The notes below the pieces were generated by a model. It did not search any database, was not told where the DNA came from, and was given only the letters and a program-made list of their open reading frames with translations. 64,000 nucleotides of DNA. Origin: Bacteroides bouchesdurhonensis (GTDB taxonomy: Bacteria; Bacteroidota; Bacteroidia; Bacteroidales; Bacteroidaceae). This document shows, piece by piece, positions 19,767 through 28,940 of this stretch (positions are counted from its first letter, which is position 1; each line of letters opens with the position of its first letter). Position numbers and translations under genes: made by a program. The stretch is taken from NCBI RefSeq assembly GCF_900155865.1, contig NZ_LT707006.1:4509779-4573778 (forward strand), read 5' to 3'.

Positions 19767-22583
19767 ATGAACATAAAAATACCAATGCTTTTATTAGGGT
19801 TAATGTTGATTTATCCAGCATTCGTCACCGGACAAGAAAGTAAAACTTTTCTTTATCGCCCGTCACAAAAACTGCCTATAGACGAGAAAGTAAAAGTAGG
19901 CAAGCTAGATAATGGAATGACTTATTATATTCGTCACAATGCAGTGCCAGCCCAAAAAGCAGAATTGAGGTTAGTATTTAATGCCGGCTCTATCCTTGAA
20001 ACGGATGAAGAGCAAGGACTTAGTCACTTTCTGGAACATATGTCGTTTACCGGAACGAGTTCTTTTCCGGGCACTGAACTGGTAAATAAACTGGAAGGAA
20101 TCGGTGTACATTTGGGACGTGAACTCAATGCAGCTACTTTTTTTGAAGAAACAATATATTACTTGCCAATCCCAGTAGAACATATTGACTTAGGACTTCA
20201 TATCTTGCAAGAATGGGCTATGAATCTGGCTTTGACAGAGAAAGCGATTGATCGCGAACGTGGAGTCATCATTGAAGAGCTACGTTTAGGAAAAGGAGCA
20301 CCTACCCGTATAAGAGAGCAATATCTGCCCATTCTGTTTAAAGGCTCGGATTACCCCAAACGTTTACCAATAGGTAAAGAAGAGGTCATTGCAAATTTCC
20401 CCTATGATGTGCTTCGAAACTTTTATAAGAAATGGCACAGACCAGATCTGACTGCTATTATTGTAGTTGGGGACATTGATCCCGAAGCAATAGAAAAATC
20501 TATCAAAGAGAAATTTGCAGCCTATGCCATGCCCTCAAAGGTAGAAAAACGCACACATCATTATGTGCCTGACCACAAAGACTTGCGTGTAGCAGTTGCC
20601 ACTGATAAAGAGACAAGTGGATGTTCTGTAGAAATTTCCTACAAACATAAGCCGGAGCAGATAGTAACACAGAAGGATTATCTAAAAAATATTTGTCACA
20701 GTTTATACTCTTCAATGGTGGATGCTCGTCTATCCGAAGCCACAGAACAAGGTACGGTTCCTTTTTCAGAAGCAGAAATAGGATACTCCAATTACTTTAG
20801 AGATGTAGATACTTACTCATGTTACGCCCGTTGCGCACCGGATAAAGTAACTGCAACACTTACAGCTCTGGCAGATGAGAACGAACGAATCAAACGATAT
20901 GGATTTAGTGCTACAGAATTAGAGAGAGCTAAAAAGAAGCTGTTGGCAAAATATTACAGATGGTATGAGGAACGTGATAAAACAGCCTCTGACCTATATG
21001 CGGATGAGTGTCAAGTAAATTACCTGACTGGAAATCCGATGCCGGGAATTAGTTTTGAATATCATTTCTTATTAAACATACTTCCTACAGTAAGCGTAGA
21101 TATGATAAATGAATTAGCTACGAAGTATATGACTAAGAAAAATAGAACGATCATCATTACCGGTCCGCAGGACAGAAGCTACTATCCTACCGATGATGAG
21201 CTACGAGCTATCCTGGAGGAAGCCCCGCGTAGAGACATCAAGCCTTATGATGAAGGGGAAATAGTGAATGAATTAATGAACTTCACTCCTGAAGCAGGAA
21301 CAATCGCATCAGAAAAATATTTTTCCGATACCAATATAACGGAATGGACTTTGTCGAATGGTGTAAAGGTGGTGATTAAACCAACTGATTTTAAGAATAA
21401 TCAAATTCTTTTCCGCGCCACATCTGATGGAGGATATAGTATGTTTGACGCAGACGATGACATGTCCGCCCTATATGCTACACGCATACAAGATGAAAGT
21501 GGAGTGAATGGCATCAATAACATTCAACTAAGAAGGTTAATGGTCGGCAAAGATATTTCGATCACTCAATCACTAGTTCTTTATAATGAGTCAATGTCCG
21601 GCAAATTTGGTTCTCAAGACATGAAAGAGTTCTTTCAATTGGTGTATTTATACCATACAGCTCCATATTTTGATAAAGCGGCCTTTGAACGCGTGATGCA
21701 AAAAGAACGTGCAGAATATGCTCATTTACTGGATAGCCCCGATCAATTCTTCGGATATGAGATAGACAAAATCATGAGTAACGGAAATAGCCGACATCTT
21801 CTTTGGCCTACTCCCGACAGACTAGATGAAGCAAATTTTGAAAAAGCTGTGGAAATATATAAAAATCGATTTGGCAATGCAGCAGGCTTCACTTATGTAT
21901 TTGTAGGAAATGTTGATTTAGAAACATTGAAACCTTTTGTGTTAACTTACCTAGGAGGACTTCCTACGAATGCTTCAACCAAACGTTCGTTTGTAGAACA
22001 GAATTTTATTACCCCTACTGGTCCGAAAGAATATGTATTCCATAAAGGGAAAGATAATAAAGTAAATGTCAATCTCCGATTCTCAAAGAAAGTACCCTGG
22101 GATAAGGATACAGAGTTTTGCTACAATGCTTTTATAGATATACTCAACAGCCGTTTATACGAAAGTATGCGCATTGAGATGAGTGGTGTTTATGGTGTCC
22201 GTGTTTCAGGATCACTGAAAAAATTACATGAAGATTATGCCAAACTGAATCTTGCATTTGGTACAAATACAGAAGCTTATGAGAAATTATGCGACAGAGC
22301 AATACTTGAAATAAATAAGCTAATATCGGAGGGACCTACTCAGGAAGAAGTGGAACGTGTGAAACAGAAAAAAAGAGTAGCACTTGAGTCTGACTTGAAG
22401 TTAAACGGTATATGGTTATTGAATATATTCTATGCATACCGAAACCAAGAGAAAGTAGATTCTGAATCTAACCAAAGAGAACAGGTAGAGGCTTTGACTC
22501 CGGACAAGATTCAACGGGCCGGAGCAAAATGTATTGATACTTCTACGGTAATGAAGTTCGTGCTCTTACCCGAGAAACAATGA
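19767..22583 (+). CDS. M16 (pitrilysin/insulinase) family zinc protease, secreted
   Basis: About 938 residues from the ATG at 19767; a signal peptide ends at VTGQ. The first half carries the inverted zinc motif H87-F-L-E90-H91 (SHFLEHMSF) and a downstream glutamate region (RGVIIEELRLG). The second half (from about 500) is a related but inactive M16 domain, giving the usual two-lobed clam shell of about 100 kDa that degrades peptides or small proteins inside a closed chamber. As last gene of a TonB receptor operon it most likely processes an imported peptide or protein in the periplasm, as FusC does for ferredoxin in Pectobacterium. That ligand link is inference. Confidence 0.9.
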   Translation: MNIKIPMLLLGLMLIYPAFVTGQESKTFLYRPSQKLPIDEKVKVGKLDNGMTYYIRHNAVPAQKAELRLVFNAGSILETDEEQGLSHFLEHMSFTGTSSFPGTELVNKLEGIGVHLGRELNAATFFEETIYYLPIPVEHIDLGLHILQEWAMNLALTEKAIDRERGVIIEELRLGKGAPTRIREQYLPILFKGSDYPKRLPIGKEEVIANFPYDVLRNFYKKWHRPDLTAIIVVGDIDPEAIEKSIKEKFAAYAMPSKVEKRTHHYVPDHKDLRVAVATDKETSGCSVEISYKHKPEQIVTQKDYLKNICHSLYSSMVDARLSEATEQGTVPFSEAEIGYSNYFRDVDTYSCYARCAPDKVTATLTALADENERIKRYGFSATELERAKKKLLAKYYRWYEERDKTASDLYADECQVNYLTGNPMPGISFEYHFLLNILPTVSVDMINELATKYMTKKNRTIIITGPQDRSYYPTDDELRAILEEAPRRDIKPYDEGEIVNELMNFTPEAGTIASEKYFSDTNITEWTLSNGVKVVIKPTDFKNNQILFRATSDGGYSMFDADDDMSALYATRIQDESGVNGINNIQLRRLMVGKDISITQSLVLYNESMSGKFGSQDMKEFFQLVYLYHTAPYFDKAAFERVMQKERAEYAHLLDSPDQFFGYEIDKIMSNGNSRHLLWPTPDRLDEANFEKAVEIYKNRFGNAAGFTYVFVGNVDLETLKPFVLTYLGGLPTNASTKRSFVEQNFITPTGPKEYVFHKGKDNKVNVNLRFSKKVPWDKDTEFCYNAFIDILNSRLYESMRIEMSGVYGVRVSGSLKKLHEDYAKLNLAFGTNTEAYEKLCDRAILEINKLISEGPTQEEVERVKQKKRVALESDLKLNGIWLLNIFYAYRNQEKVDSESNQREQVEALTPDKIQRAGAKCIDTSTVMKFVLLPEKQ

Positions 22584-22736
22584 CACAAAGCAAACACTCT
22601 ACATAAACAAGAAGGAGAAGGTATCGAAGTCAGATATTACTATCATATTACTGTACCATCATTCGCTACCAACGACCTATCTTGATTTATACAAATATAT
22701 CAACTATTTAAACAGAATTAAAAAAATCACACACTT

Positions 22737-24707
22737 ATGAAACTACAGCCGGGTAGTCTCCTACAAGGAGGCAAATATAAGATTGAAAAGGTGTTGGGCC
22801 AAGGTGGCTTTGGTATTACTTATTTTGGAGTTCAGGTAGGCTTGAATCGTCGAGTAGCTATCAAGGAATTTTTTATAAAAGAATATTGTAATCGAGACAC
22901 AAATACCTTACATATTAGTATTGGTTCGGAAGGCGGCCGCGAACTAGTGGAACGTTTTCGTCGAAAGTTCTTGAAAGAAGCAGAGATGATTGCTCATTTG
23001 AAAAATTCTCACATCATCAGTATTTACGACATATTTGAAGAAAATAATACAGCATATTATGTGATGGAATATATTGATGGAGGTTCTCTGAAAGATCGAG
23101 TAGAGAATAAAGGTGTATTGTCCGAAGCAGAAGCACTGTTTTATATCCGCCAGATAGCGGATGCTTTAAATTATATCCATCAGAATAAGATTCTCCATCT
23201 GGACGTGAAGCCCGCCAATGTGTTGCTAGAAGACGGACAAATCGCTATTCTAATCGATTTTGGCATTTCTAAACATTACGACAAATTGGATGGTCAGACT
23301 AGTACCACTCCTGTGGGAATCAGTAAAGGGTATGCTCCGCTTGAACAGTATCAACAAGGTGGAGTGCAAAACTTTGCTCCTTATACGGACATTTATTCGT
23401 TAGGGGCTACTTTATATTATTTACTGACCGGGAAGCAACCTCCTGAAGCTAATAACGTGTTCAATAACGGTATTCCCGCACTACCTCCATCAATTTCCGT
23501 TTCCACTGTGATGGCCATAGAGAAAGCTATGCAACCTCGTTGGAAAGACCGTCCGCAAAGCATCGTAGACTTTTTGGCTTTGCTGAATTCAAACGAAACG
23601 ATAGTAGAAAACAAAATGGATAATGATGATGATACATTTGTTTCGGAAACGGAAAGAAAAGATACTTTATTCAAAAAAACAGTAAAAACGACGACAAATA
23701 AGAAACAAACAAACGCCGACAGAAAAATGAATCATAAATGGATTATCGGCATTGCTGTATTAATTGTTTCAGTTATTATTGGTTTTTGGGCTTCCGGAAT
23801 AGAAGAAAAGACGGATGATATACTATTAGCCGCAGAAACGGACAGTATAATAATAGCTAACGATAGCATTGTTCCTGTTGTGGAGCCAACCACAAAAGAC
23901 ACAACTACCTCCTTGCCTCAAAACGAGGAAGATAAAGCGGAGCTTATTAAGGCTCAAAAACTTGCGGAAGAACAGAAACAACTCGAAGAACAGAAACGCC
24001 AAGCAGAACGTCTTGCCAAGGAACAACGGATCCGGGAACAAGAACAACTTGAAAAACAACGCCAAGCAGAGGAAGCACGCCTTGCTGCGCAACGACGTGC
24101 GGAAGAGCAGAAACTCCAAGAAGAAAAAGCAAAACAAAACATAACTGGAAAAGGAACTAAAACATTCTATGATTGCCGTTATGAAGGAGACTTAGTAGAA
24201 GGGAAACGGCATGGATCAGGTACAGCCTATTATAACAGTGGAGACGTATATGTAGGAGAATGGAAAGATGATAAGATGTGTGGACAGGGCTCATATAAAG
24301 ATAAAGATGGGAATAAATATTCAGGAAGTTTTGCAAATGATATGATATATGGAAGAGGAAGATATGAATTTACTGATGGTACAATTTATACAGGAAACTT
24401 TAATAAAGGACAAATAGATGGAAAAGGAACTATGACCTTTCCTGACGGCTCAAAATACATTGGAAATTTCAATAATGGAATAAGAGAAGATACCGAAGCT
24501 ACATATATTGATCCGGACGGAAATATATATACGGGAAATGTATCAAATGATGAAATGAATGGGAAAGGAACATTGACTTTTACTAATAAAAGCAAATATG
24601 TTGGAAACTTTAAGAATGGAATGATGCATGGATATGGAGTATATTATAATGCCGACGGATCAGTTGCTTACAGAGGAGAATGGGTTAATAATGAACCTGT
24701 TCAATAA
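22737..24707 (+). CDS. Membrane Ser/Thr protein kinase with coiled coil and MORN repeats
   Basis: 656 residues. A Hanks-type kinase domain covers about 13-280: GQGGFGITYFG loop (21-31), lysine K43 in VAIKEFF, catalytic loop HLDVKPANV with D156 (HLD in place of HRD) and DFG at D174. One membrane segment lies at about 335-353, followed by a Lys/Glu/Gln-rich coiled coil (about 400-466) and seven and a half MORN repeats of about 23 residues (about 475-650; YVGEWKDDKMCGQG and similar). With the kinase inside the cell, the coiled coil and MORN repeats would lie in the periplasm, where MORN repeats could bind lipid or envelope material. No phosphatase gene is adjacent. It stands alone, 153 bp after the M16 gene. 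Confidence 0.9.
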   Translation: MKLQPGSLLQGGKYKIEKVLGQGGFGITYFGVQVGLNRRVAIKEFFIKEYCNRDTNTLHISIGSEGGRELVERFRRKFLKEAEMIAHLKNSHIISIYDIFEENNTAYYVMEYIDGGSLKDRVENKGVLSEAEALFYIRQIADALNYIHQNKILHLDVKPANVLLEDGQIAILIDFGISKHYDKLDGQTSTTPVGISKGYAPLEQYQQGGVQNFAPYTDIYSLGATLYYLLTGKQPPEANNVFNNGIPALPPSISVSTVMAIEKAMQPRWKDRPQSIVDFLALLNSNETIVENKMDNDDDTFVSETERKDTLFKKTVKTTTNKKQTNADRKMNHKWIIGIAVLIVSVIIGFWASGIEEKTDDILLAAETDSIIIANDSIVPVVEPTTKDTTTSLPQNEEDKAELIKAQKLAEEQKQLEEQKRQAERLAKEQRIREQEQLEKQRQAEEARLAAQRRAEEQKLQEEKAKQNITGKGTKTFYDCRYEGDLVEGKRHGSGTAYYNSGDVYVGEWKDDKMCGQGSYKDKDGNKYSGSFANDMIYGRGRYEFTDGTIYTGNFNKGQIDGKGTMTFPDGSKYIGNFNNGIREDTEATYIDPDGNIYTGNVSNDEMNGKGTLTFTNKSKYVGNFKNGMMHGYGVYYNADGSVAYRGEWVNNEPVQ

Positions 24708-24789
24708 TAGGACATAATTTCCATTTATGTAGGAGCAAGAGGAAGGTAGTTTTTTATAGAAGAAAGATAAACACTTACATACTAGAGTA

Positions 24790-25971
24790 TTATAATCTTT
24801 TGAAGAAGTTCGACTTACCTTCCTTTAATTGCTCCAATGCCTGTACAAGTGTAGCACGTGGGCAAGCAATATTCAATCGCATAAACCCCTCTCCTTCTTT
24901 ACCGAATGTGGTTCCTGTATTCAATGCCAGATGTGCATCTTCTACAAATAGTTGGTTCAAATCATTCGGTGTTAGTCCTAATTCACGACAATCCAAGAAA
25001 ATCAGATAAGAGGCCTGCGGACGAATCATTTTAATAGCAGGAATATTTTCTTTCAAGTAGCTTTCGGTGAAATCAATATTCCCTTTTATATATGCAATCA
25101 CTTGATCCAGCCATTCAGTTCCATGACTATAAGCTGCTGCCACACTAAGATAAGCAAACAGATGTCCTTCATTAAATTCACTAGCCTCCATAAAGGTCCG
25201 GAAACGGTGAAGGATTTCTTCATTTTCAATAATCACATACGAACTAGCCAAACCAGGCATATTAAAGGCTTTACTTGGCGACATGAAAACAAGTGAATTC
25301 ATCCGTGCCTTTTCTGAAATCAAAGCAAAAGTAAAATGCCTAAATGGCGGTAAAGTCAAGTCTGCATGAATCTCGTCAGAAATGACCAAAGTACCGCTAT
25401 CATAGCAAATATCAGCAATCTGCGACAATTCTTCTTTTGTCCATACACGTCCTCCGGGATTGTGAGGATTACTCAAAATAAGTAACTTACAGCCCTGTAC
25501 ATCTTTCCTGAATCTATCAAAATCAATATGATACCGCCCGTCTCTTAAAATCAACGGACTATATACAACCTCACGCTCGTTCTTCTGCGACACTAGAAAG
25601 AAAGGGTGATAAACGGGAGGCATTACCATCACTTTATCTCCTTTTTCTGTGAAACATTGGATAGCAAATGCCAATCCACGAACAATGCCAGGGGTAAAGG
25701 TTAGCATTTCTTCCCGTATTGTCCATCCATGACGTTCTTTTAACCAATTAATAATAGACTCTGCCCATTCTTTACAAGCAAAAGTATAACCCAAAACTTC
25801 ATGTTCCAAGCGTTTCCTCAAAGCCTCGACAACAAAAGGTGGTGTGCGAAAATCCATGTCGGCTACCCACATTGGAATCAGGTCATTGCGTCCCCAACGA
25901 TCTTCTACAGCATCCCATTTTACAGAATTTGTACCCTTACGGTCTATTATTTCATCAAAATTATAGTTCAT
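24790..25971 (-). CDS. MalY/PatB-type PLP aminotransferase (cystathionine beta-lyase)
   Basis: 393 residues of fold-type I PLP enzyme, close to the usual 390 of MalY/PatB proteins that cleave cystathionine or cysteine conjugates by beta-elimination. Seen: MPVYHPFF region, NPHNPGGRVWTKEEL, the aspartate of the cofactor pocket in VISDEIHADL, and the Schiff-base lysine in SPSKAFNMPGL. The C-terminal arginine that binds the substrate carboxylate is likely in FMRLNIACPRATL. It would act in methionine biosynthesis or cysteine degradation in the cytoplasm. It is monocistronic, with a -7 box about 30 bp upstream. Confidence 0.9.
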   Translation of the reverse strand: MNYNFDEIIDRKGTNSVKWDAVEDRWGRNDLIPMWVADMDFRTPPFVVEALRKRLEHEVLGYTFACKEWAESIINWLKERHGWTIREEMLTFTPGIVRGLAFAIQCFTEKGDKVMVMPPVYHPFFLVSQKNEREVVYSPLILRDGRYHIDFDRFRKDVQGCKLLILSNPHNPGGRVWTKEELSQIADICYDSGTLVISDEIHADLTLPPFRHFTFALISEKARMNSLVFMSPSKAFNMPGLASSYVIIENEEILHRFRTFMEASEFNEGHLFAYLSVAAAYSHGTEWLDQVIAYIKGNIDFTESYLKENIPAIKMIRPQASYLIFLDCRELGLTPNDLNQLFVEDAHLALNTGTTFGKEGEGFMRLNIACPRATLVQALEQLKEGKSNFFKRL

Positions 25972-26000
25972 ACGACGTTATACTTTTTTGTTAGATTCAA

Positions 26001-26008
26001 CAAAAGTA
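26001..26008 (-). promoter_or_regulatory. -7 element upstream of malY-like gene
   Basis: The minus strand reads TACTTTTG, matching TAnnTTTG, about 30 bp before the ATG. A second identical box (complement of 26051-26058) lies 50 bp further upstream. Confidence 0.5.
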
Positions 26009-26198
26009 ACACAAATTTCTAAATTTATGGCATCTTATACTTATGATTGGCAAAAGTAAAAAACAAGTCTCATACTTTCAAGTTTATCAACAGTAAATTA
26101 TGTATTAAAGGTAAGAATCTATTTTTAAAACTTTTAATTATAAGTATTTCTATCTCTAAATTATATCCGTATTCACATATAATTCTTTTCGTTTTCAC

Positions 26199-26264
26199 AT
26201 GTAGAGATGAAAAAGATACAATGTAAATACGAAAGATATTACATGTGGATACGAATATTTTTTT
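26199..26264. repeat. Three imperfect 22-bp direct repeats (iteron-like)
   Basis: Units start at 26199, 26221 and 26243 with an exact 22-bp period and the shared pattern ATGTrnATrCGAAnnAT. Units one and three also form inverted-repeat relations with flanking sequence (16-bp arms 26163-26178 and 26243-26258, two mismatches). The block lies in a 440-bp gap with no gene, about 230 bp upstream of the malY-like gene. Confidence 0.5.
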
Positions 26265-26332
26265 TAAAAAGATGATTGTTCTCCGAAGTTGAAGAACCTT
26301 ATGAAACGATTCTCTTTTTAAAAGGCAAATGA

Positions 26333-26386
26333 AAAAGAATTGCTTTCCCACCGGGATTTAATTACCGGCAGTAAAGCAATTCTTTT
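26333..26386 (-). terminator. Terminator of FAD oxidoreductase gene
   Basis: A perfect 14-bp stem (26333-26346 with 26373-26386, AAAAGAATTGCTTT) encloses a GC-rich inner part, and the minus strand ends in T residues. It lies 30 bp downstream of the oxidoreductase stop codon. Confidence 0.8.
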
Positions 26387-26415
26387 AATATAAGCTTATT
26401 AAAATACAAGTATAT

Positions 26416-27807
26416 TTATAGGAAATATTGTCCTTCTTCCTTCAGTCTCTTACGTAAGAATTTAACATCAATCGTGTGGACATCATTTTTTGTTTGTTTG
26501 ATAGCATGCACAGCAGCCATTCCCGCAGCTTCACCAGTCACCAGACATGGTGGCATTACCCGTAAGCTACCAAAAGCTTCCTCGTCGGTGGATATGCAAC
26601 GTCCTGCCGTCAAGACATTTTTCAAACCCTTAGGAGTCAGACAACGATAAGGTATACCATGAGATTCTCCTTTATTGTAACGTGTAGCTTTATGACCGGG
26701 TTTATGAACATCGATATAATAACTATTACGTCCAATCTCGTCCTCAAATGTCTTACGGTCCATCCAGTCTTGAACAGTAAAGATATAATCACCCTCAATT
26801 CGGCGACTATCTCTAACTCCCAACAAGGAAGCTGTTTTTACGACAAAAGAACTACCAAAAGTTTGCGGTTGAAATTCCTTCATTGCTCCCAAATATTGTC
26901 CGGCTATCTGTCTACCCTTAATCATAGCTTGGGTAGTAGCCCAAGGATCTGTCGAGTCCACATTCACAAGATGTCCCGCATTAAACTGCACGACACTCGG
27001 GCTTATCAGATTACTACACAAATGGCTATCTATCAAAGGATATTTGCCAGATGCAATAGCCGCATAGACCGGACTGTTTTTATTACTTGTATGCAGTGAG
27101 GGACCTGTCATATAACGATAGCTATCTACATTTGCCAATGAGAAACATAACGTAGAACTTTGTACATTCCCTTCATCATCTCCTCTTTTGAATGAAGCAC
27201 CAGCCCAAGCCGCTAGATCTCCATCACCCGTTGCATCGATAAACACCTTTGCCTTAAAAGCAACAAGTCCGGACTTATTTGCCACAATAATGGCATCTAC
27301 TTTATCATTAGCGTCCATTTCTACAGCCGCTACACGTGAGAAGAAAAGTACTTGTGCTCCTGATTCTGTAACCATCCGGTCATAAACCGTCATCAAATGT
27401 TCCGGATTTATATTGACCCAATTCAAATTTTGTTTTTTCTCATGTGGTACGCCGGCTTTTGAAGCATTAAATATCTTCTCTGCCAAACCTCTATAAATGA
27501 TCTTTTCGCCATCAGAAAATGGACACCATGCGGGCACCATTCCAGCTGTTCCCATTCCGCCAAGTTGCCCCATAGCTTCAATAAGTAAGGTTTTAGCCCC
27601 TTCTCTTGCGGCCGAAATCGCTGCAGTACAACCTCCCGGTCCTCCACCAACTACAATAACATCCCATCGGTCATCTACTGCAACCTTAGCATTCTTCAAA
27701 TTCATTTTGCGTTGTGGTGTTTCTTCTCCTTGTACATTGAGAGCTGGAGTAGCGAAAGCTGCCGTAATGAGTCCGGCTCTTTTTAAAAAGTCTCTTCTTG
27801 AAGTCAT
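26416..27807 (-). CDS. Tat-exported FAD-dependent oxidoreductase
   Basis: 463 residues. The N-terminus has a twin-arginine signal (SRRDFLK at 3-9, then a hydrophobic stretch to about 25). The dinucleotide-binding motif VVGGGPGGCTAA lies at about 52-63 and the acidic end of the second strand is LLIEA. GQLGGMGTAGMVPAW, FIDATGDGDLAAWAGA and a C-terminal GRCISTDEEAFGSLRVM/GEAAGMAAVHA place it in the FAD_oxidored (pfam12831) group. These flavoproteins are folded in the cytoplasm with FAD and exported by TatABC; tatC and tatA are in this window at 61-62 kb. The substrate is unknown; related proteins often sit in glycan-degradation loci. Confidence 0.88.
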   Translation of the reverse strand: MTSRRDFLKRAGLITAAFATPALNVQGEETPQRKMNLKNAKVAVDDRWDVIVVGGGPGGCTAAISAAREGAKTLLIEAMGQLGGMGTAGMVPAWCPFSDGEKIIYRGLAEKIFNASKAGVPHEKKQNLNWVNINPEHLMTVYDRMVTESGAQVLFFSRVAAVEMDANDKVDAIIVANKSGLVAFKAKVFIDATGDGDLAAWAGASFKRGDDEGNVQSSTLCFSLANVDSYRYMTGPSLHTSNKNSPVYAAIASGKYPLIDSHLCSNLISPSVVQFNAGHLVNVDSTDPWATTQAMIKGRQIAGQYLGAMKEFQPQTFGSSFVVKTASLLGVRDSRRIEGDYIFTVQDWMDRKTFEDEIGRNSYYIDVHKPGHKATRYNKGESHGIPYRCLTPKGLKNVLTAGRCISTDEEAFGSLRVMPPCLVTGEAAGMAAVHAIKQTKNDVHTIDVKFLRKRLKEEGQYFL

Positions 27808-28078
27808 AACAATCTGTTTTTCATTATATTTATAGTATCTATATGTAACTTATTAATAGTGGATATACTTTAATTATAGACCGTAAGTTCTCCTTTATCT
27901 ATCAAGCTGCTAATGTAATTTTTTTATTTTTAATATCAATCATATTTTTCGATACTTTTGCAATTCAGGGCAGTAAGTTCTTGTCAAAATGTTTGTTATA
28001 GCAGGTTAATGCTAATAAATAGTCTACAATGAAGCCCTAAAATCACTTTATGCACTAGGTTTATAGTGGTAAAACAAT

Positions 28079-28086
28079 TATCTTTG
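28079..28086 (+). promoter_or_regulatory. -7 element of HAD hydrolase/helicase unit
   Basis: TATCTTTG fits TAnnTTTG. The expected transcription start near 28093 leaves about 38 nt before the ATG at 28131. This supports that start over the upstream ATG at 28104. A second box, TACTTTTG, is at 27953-27960. Confidence 0.55.
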
Positions 28087-28130
28087 CTACATGTTTATTA
28101 GGAATGTATACTCATTTCAAAAAGAATTTT

Positions 28131-28919
28131 ATGACAAAAGCTTTATTTTTTGATATAGACGGAACGTTAGTCAGTTTTGAGACTCATCGTATCCCGACAT
28201 CTACCATTAAGGCATTGGAAGAAGCCCATGCTAAAGGTAATAAGATTTTTATTGCTACCGGACGTTCCAAAGCTATCATTAATAATCTTTCCGAATTACA
28301 GGATCGTAATTTGATTGATGGATATATAACGATGAACGGTGCTTATTGCTTTGTCGGTAATGAAGTTATTTATAAAAGCATCATTCCGCATGATGAAGTA
28401 GAAGCAATGGCGACATTCTGCGAAAAGAAAGGTGTTCCCTGCATTTTTGTAGAAGAACATCATATTTCAGTCTGCCAACCTAATGAATTGGTAAAGCAAA
28501 TTTTCTATGATTTCCTACATGTAAATACGATCCCGACTGTTTCTTTTGAAGAGGCAACCAGCAAAGAAATCATCCAAATGACCCCTTTTATCACTGAAGA
28601 AGAAGAGAAGGAAGTGCGTCCCTATATTCCAACTTGCGAAGTAGGGCGTTGGTATCATGCCTTTGCCGATATTACAGCCAAAGGTGTTACCAAACAAAAG
28701 GGTATTGACGAAATAATCCGCTTCTTTGGGATAAAATTGAAAGATACGATGGCTTTCGGAGACGGGGGTAACGATATCAGTATGCTACGCCATGCAGCTA
28801 TCGGAGTAGCTATGGGACAAGCAAAGGAAGATGTGAAAGCCGCAGCAGATTATATCACGACTCCTGTTGATGAAGATGGAATCAGTAACGCAATGAAACA
28901 TTTTGGAATTATTGATTAA
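28131..28919 (+). CDS. Cof-type HAD-superfamily phosphatase
   Basis: 262 residues from ATG 28131, giving MTKALFFDIDGTLVSF, with the nucleophile aspartate in DIDGT (motif I). Motif II is IATGRS and motif IV GDGGNDISML; the long middle cap (about 85-190) is the C2 type of Cof/YbiV hydrolases, which act on sugar phosphates, FMN or similar small phosphate esters in the cytoplasm. The length matches the family. A longer frame from 28104 adds nine residues but would start almost at the transcription start. The Pif1-like helicase follows 21 bp later, probably on the same transcript without a functional link. Confidence 0.9.
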   Translation: MTKALFFDIDGTLVSFETHRIPTSTIKALEEAHAKGNKIFIATGRSKAIINNLSELQDRNLIDGYITMNGAYCFVGNEVIYKSIIPHDEVEAMATFCEKKGVPCIFVEEHHISVCQPNELVKQIFYDFLHVNTIPTVSFEEATSKEIIQMTPFITEEEEKEVRPYIPTCEVGRWYHAFADITAKGVTKQKGIDEIIRFFGIKLKDTMAFGDGGNDISMLRHAAIGVAMGQAKEDVKAAADYITTPVDEDGISNAMKHFGIID

Positions 28920-28940
28920 TCGGAGTTGTAGCACAAAAAA

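Noticed and set aside
23826..24144. Several overlapping antisense and alternative frames
   Set aside because: They mirror the Lys/Glu/Gln-rich coiled coil of the kinase; low-complexity codons rarely contain stops in other frames.
26070..26351. 93-codon minus-strand frame
   Set aside because: It runs through the iteron-like repeats and the terminator of the neighbouring gene and shows no domain or start signal.
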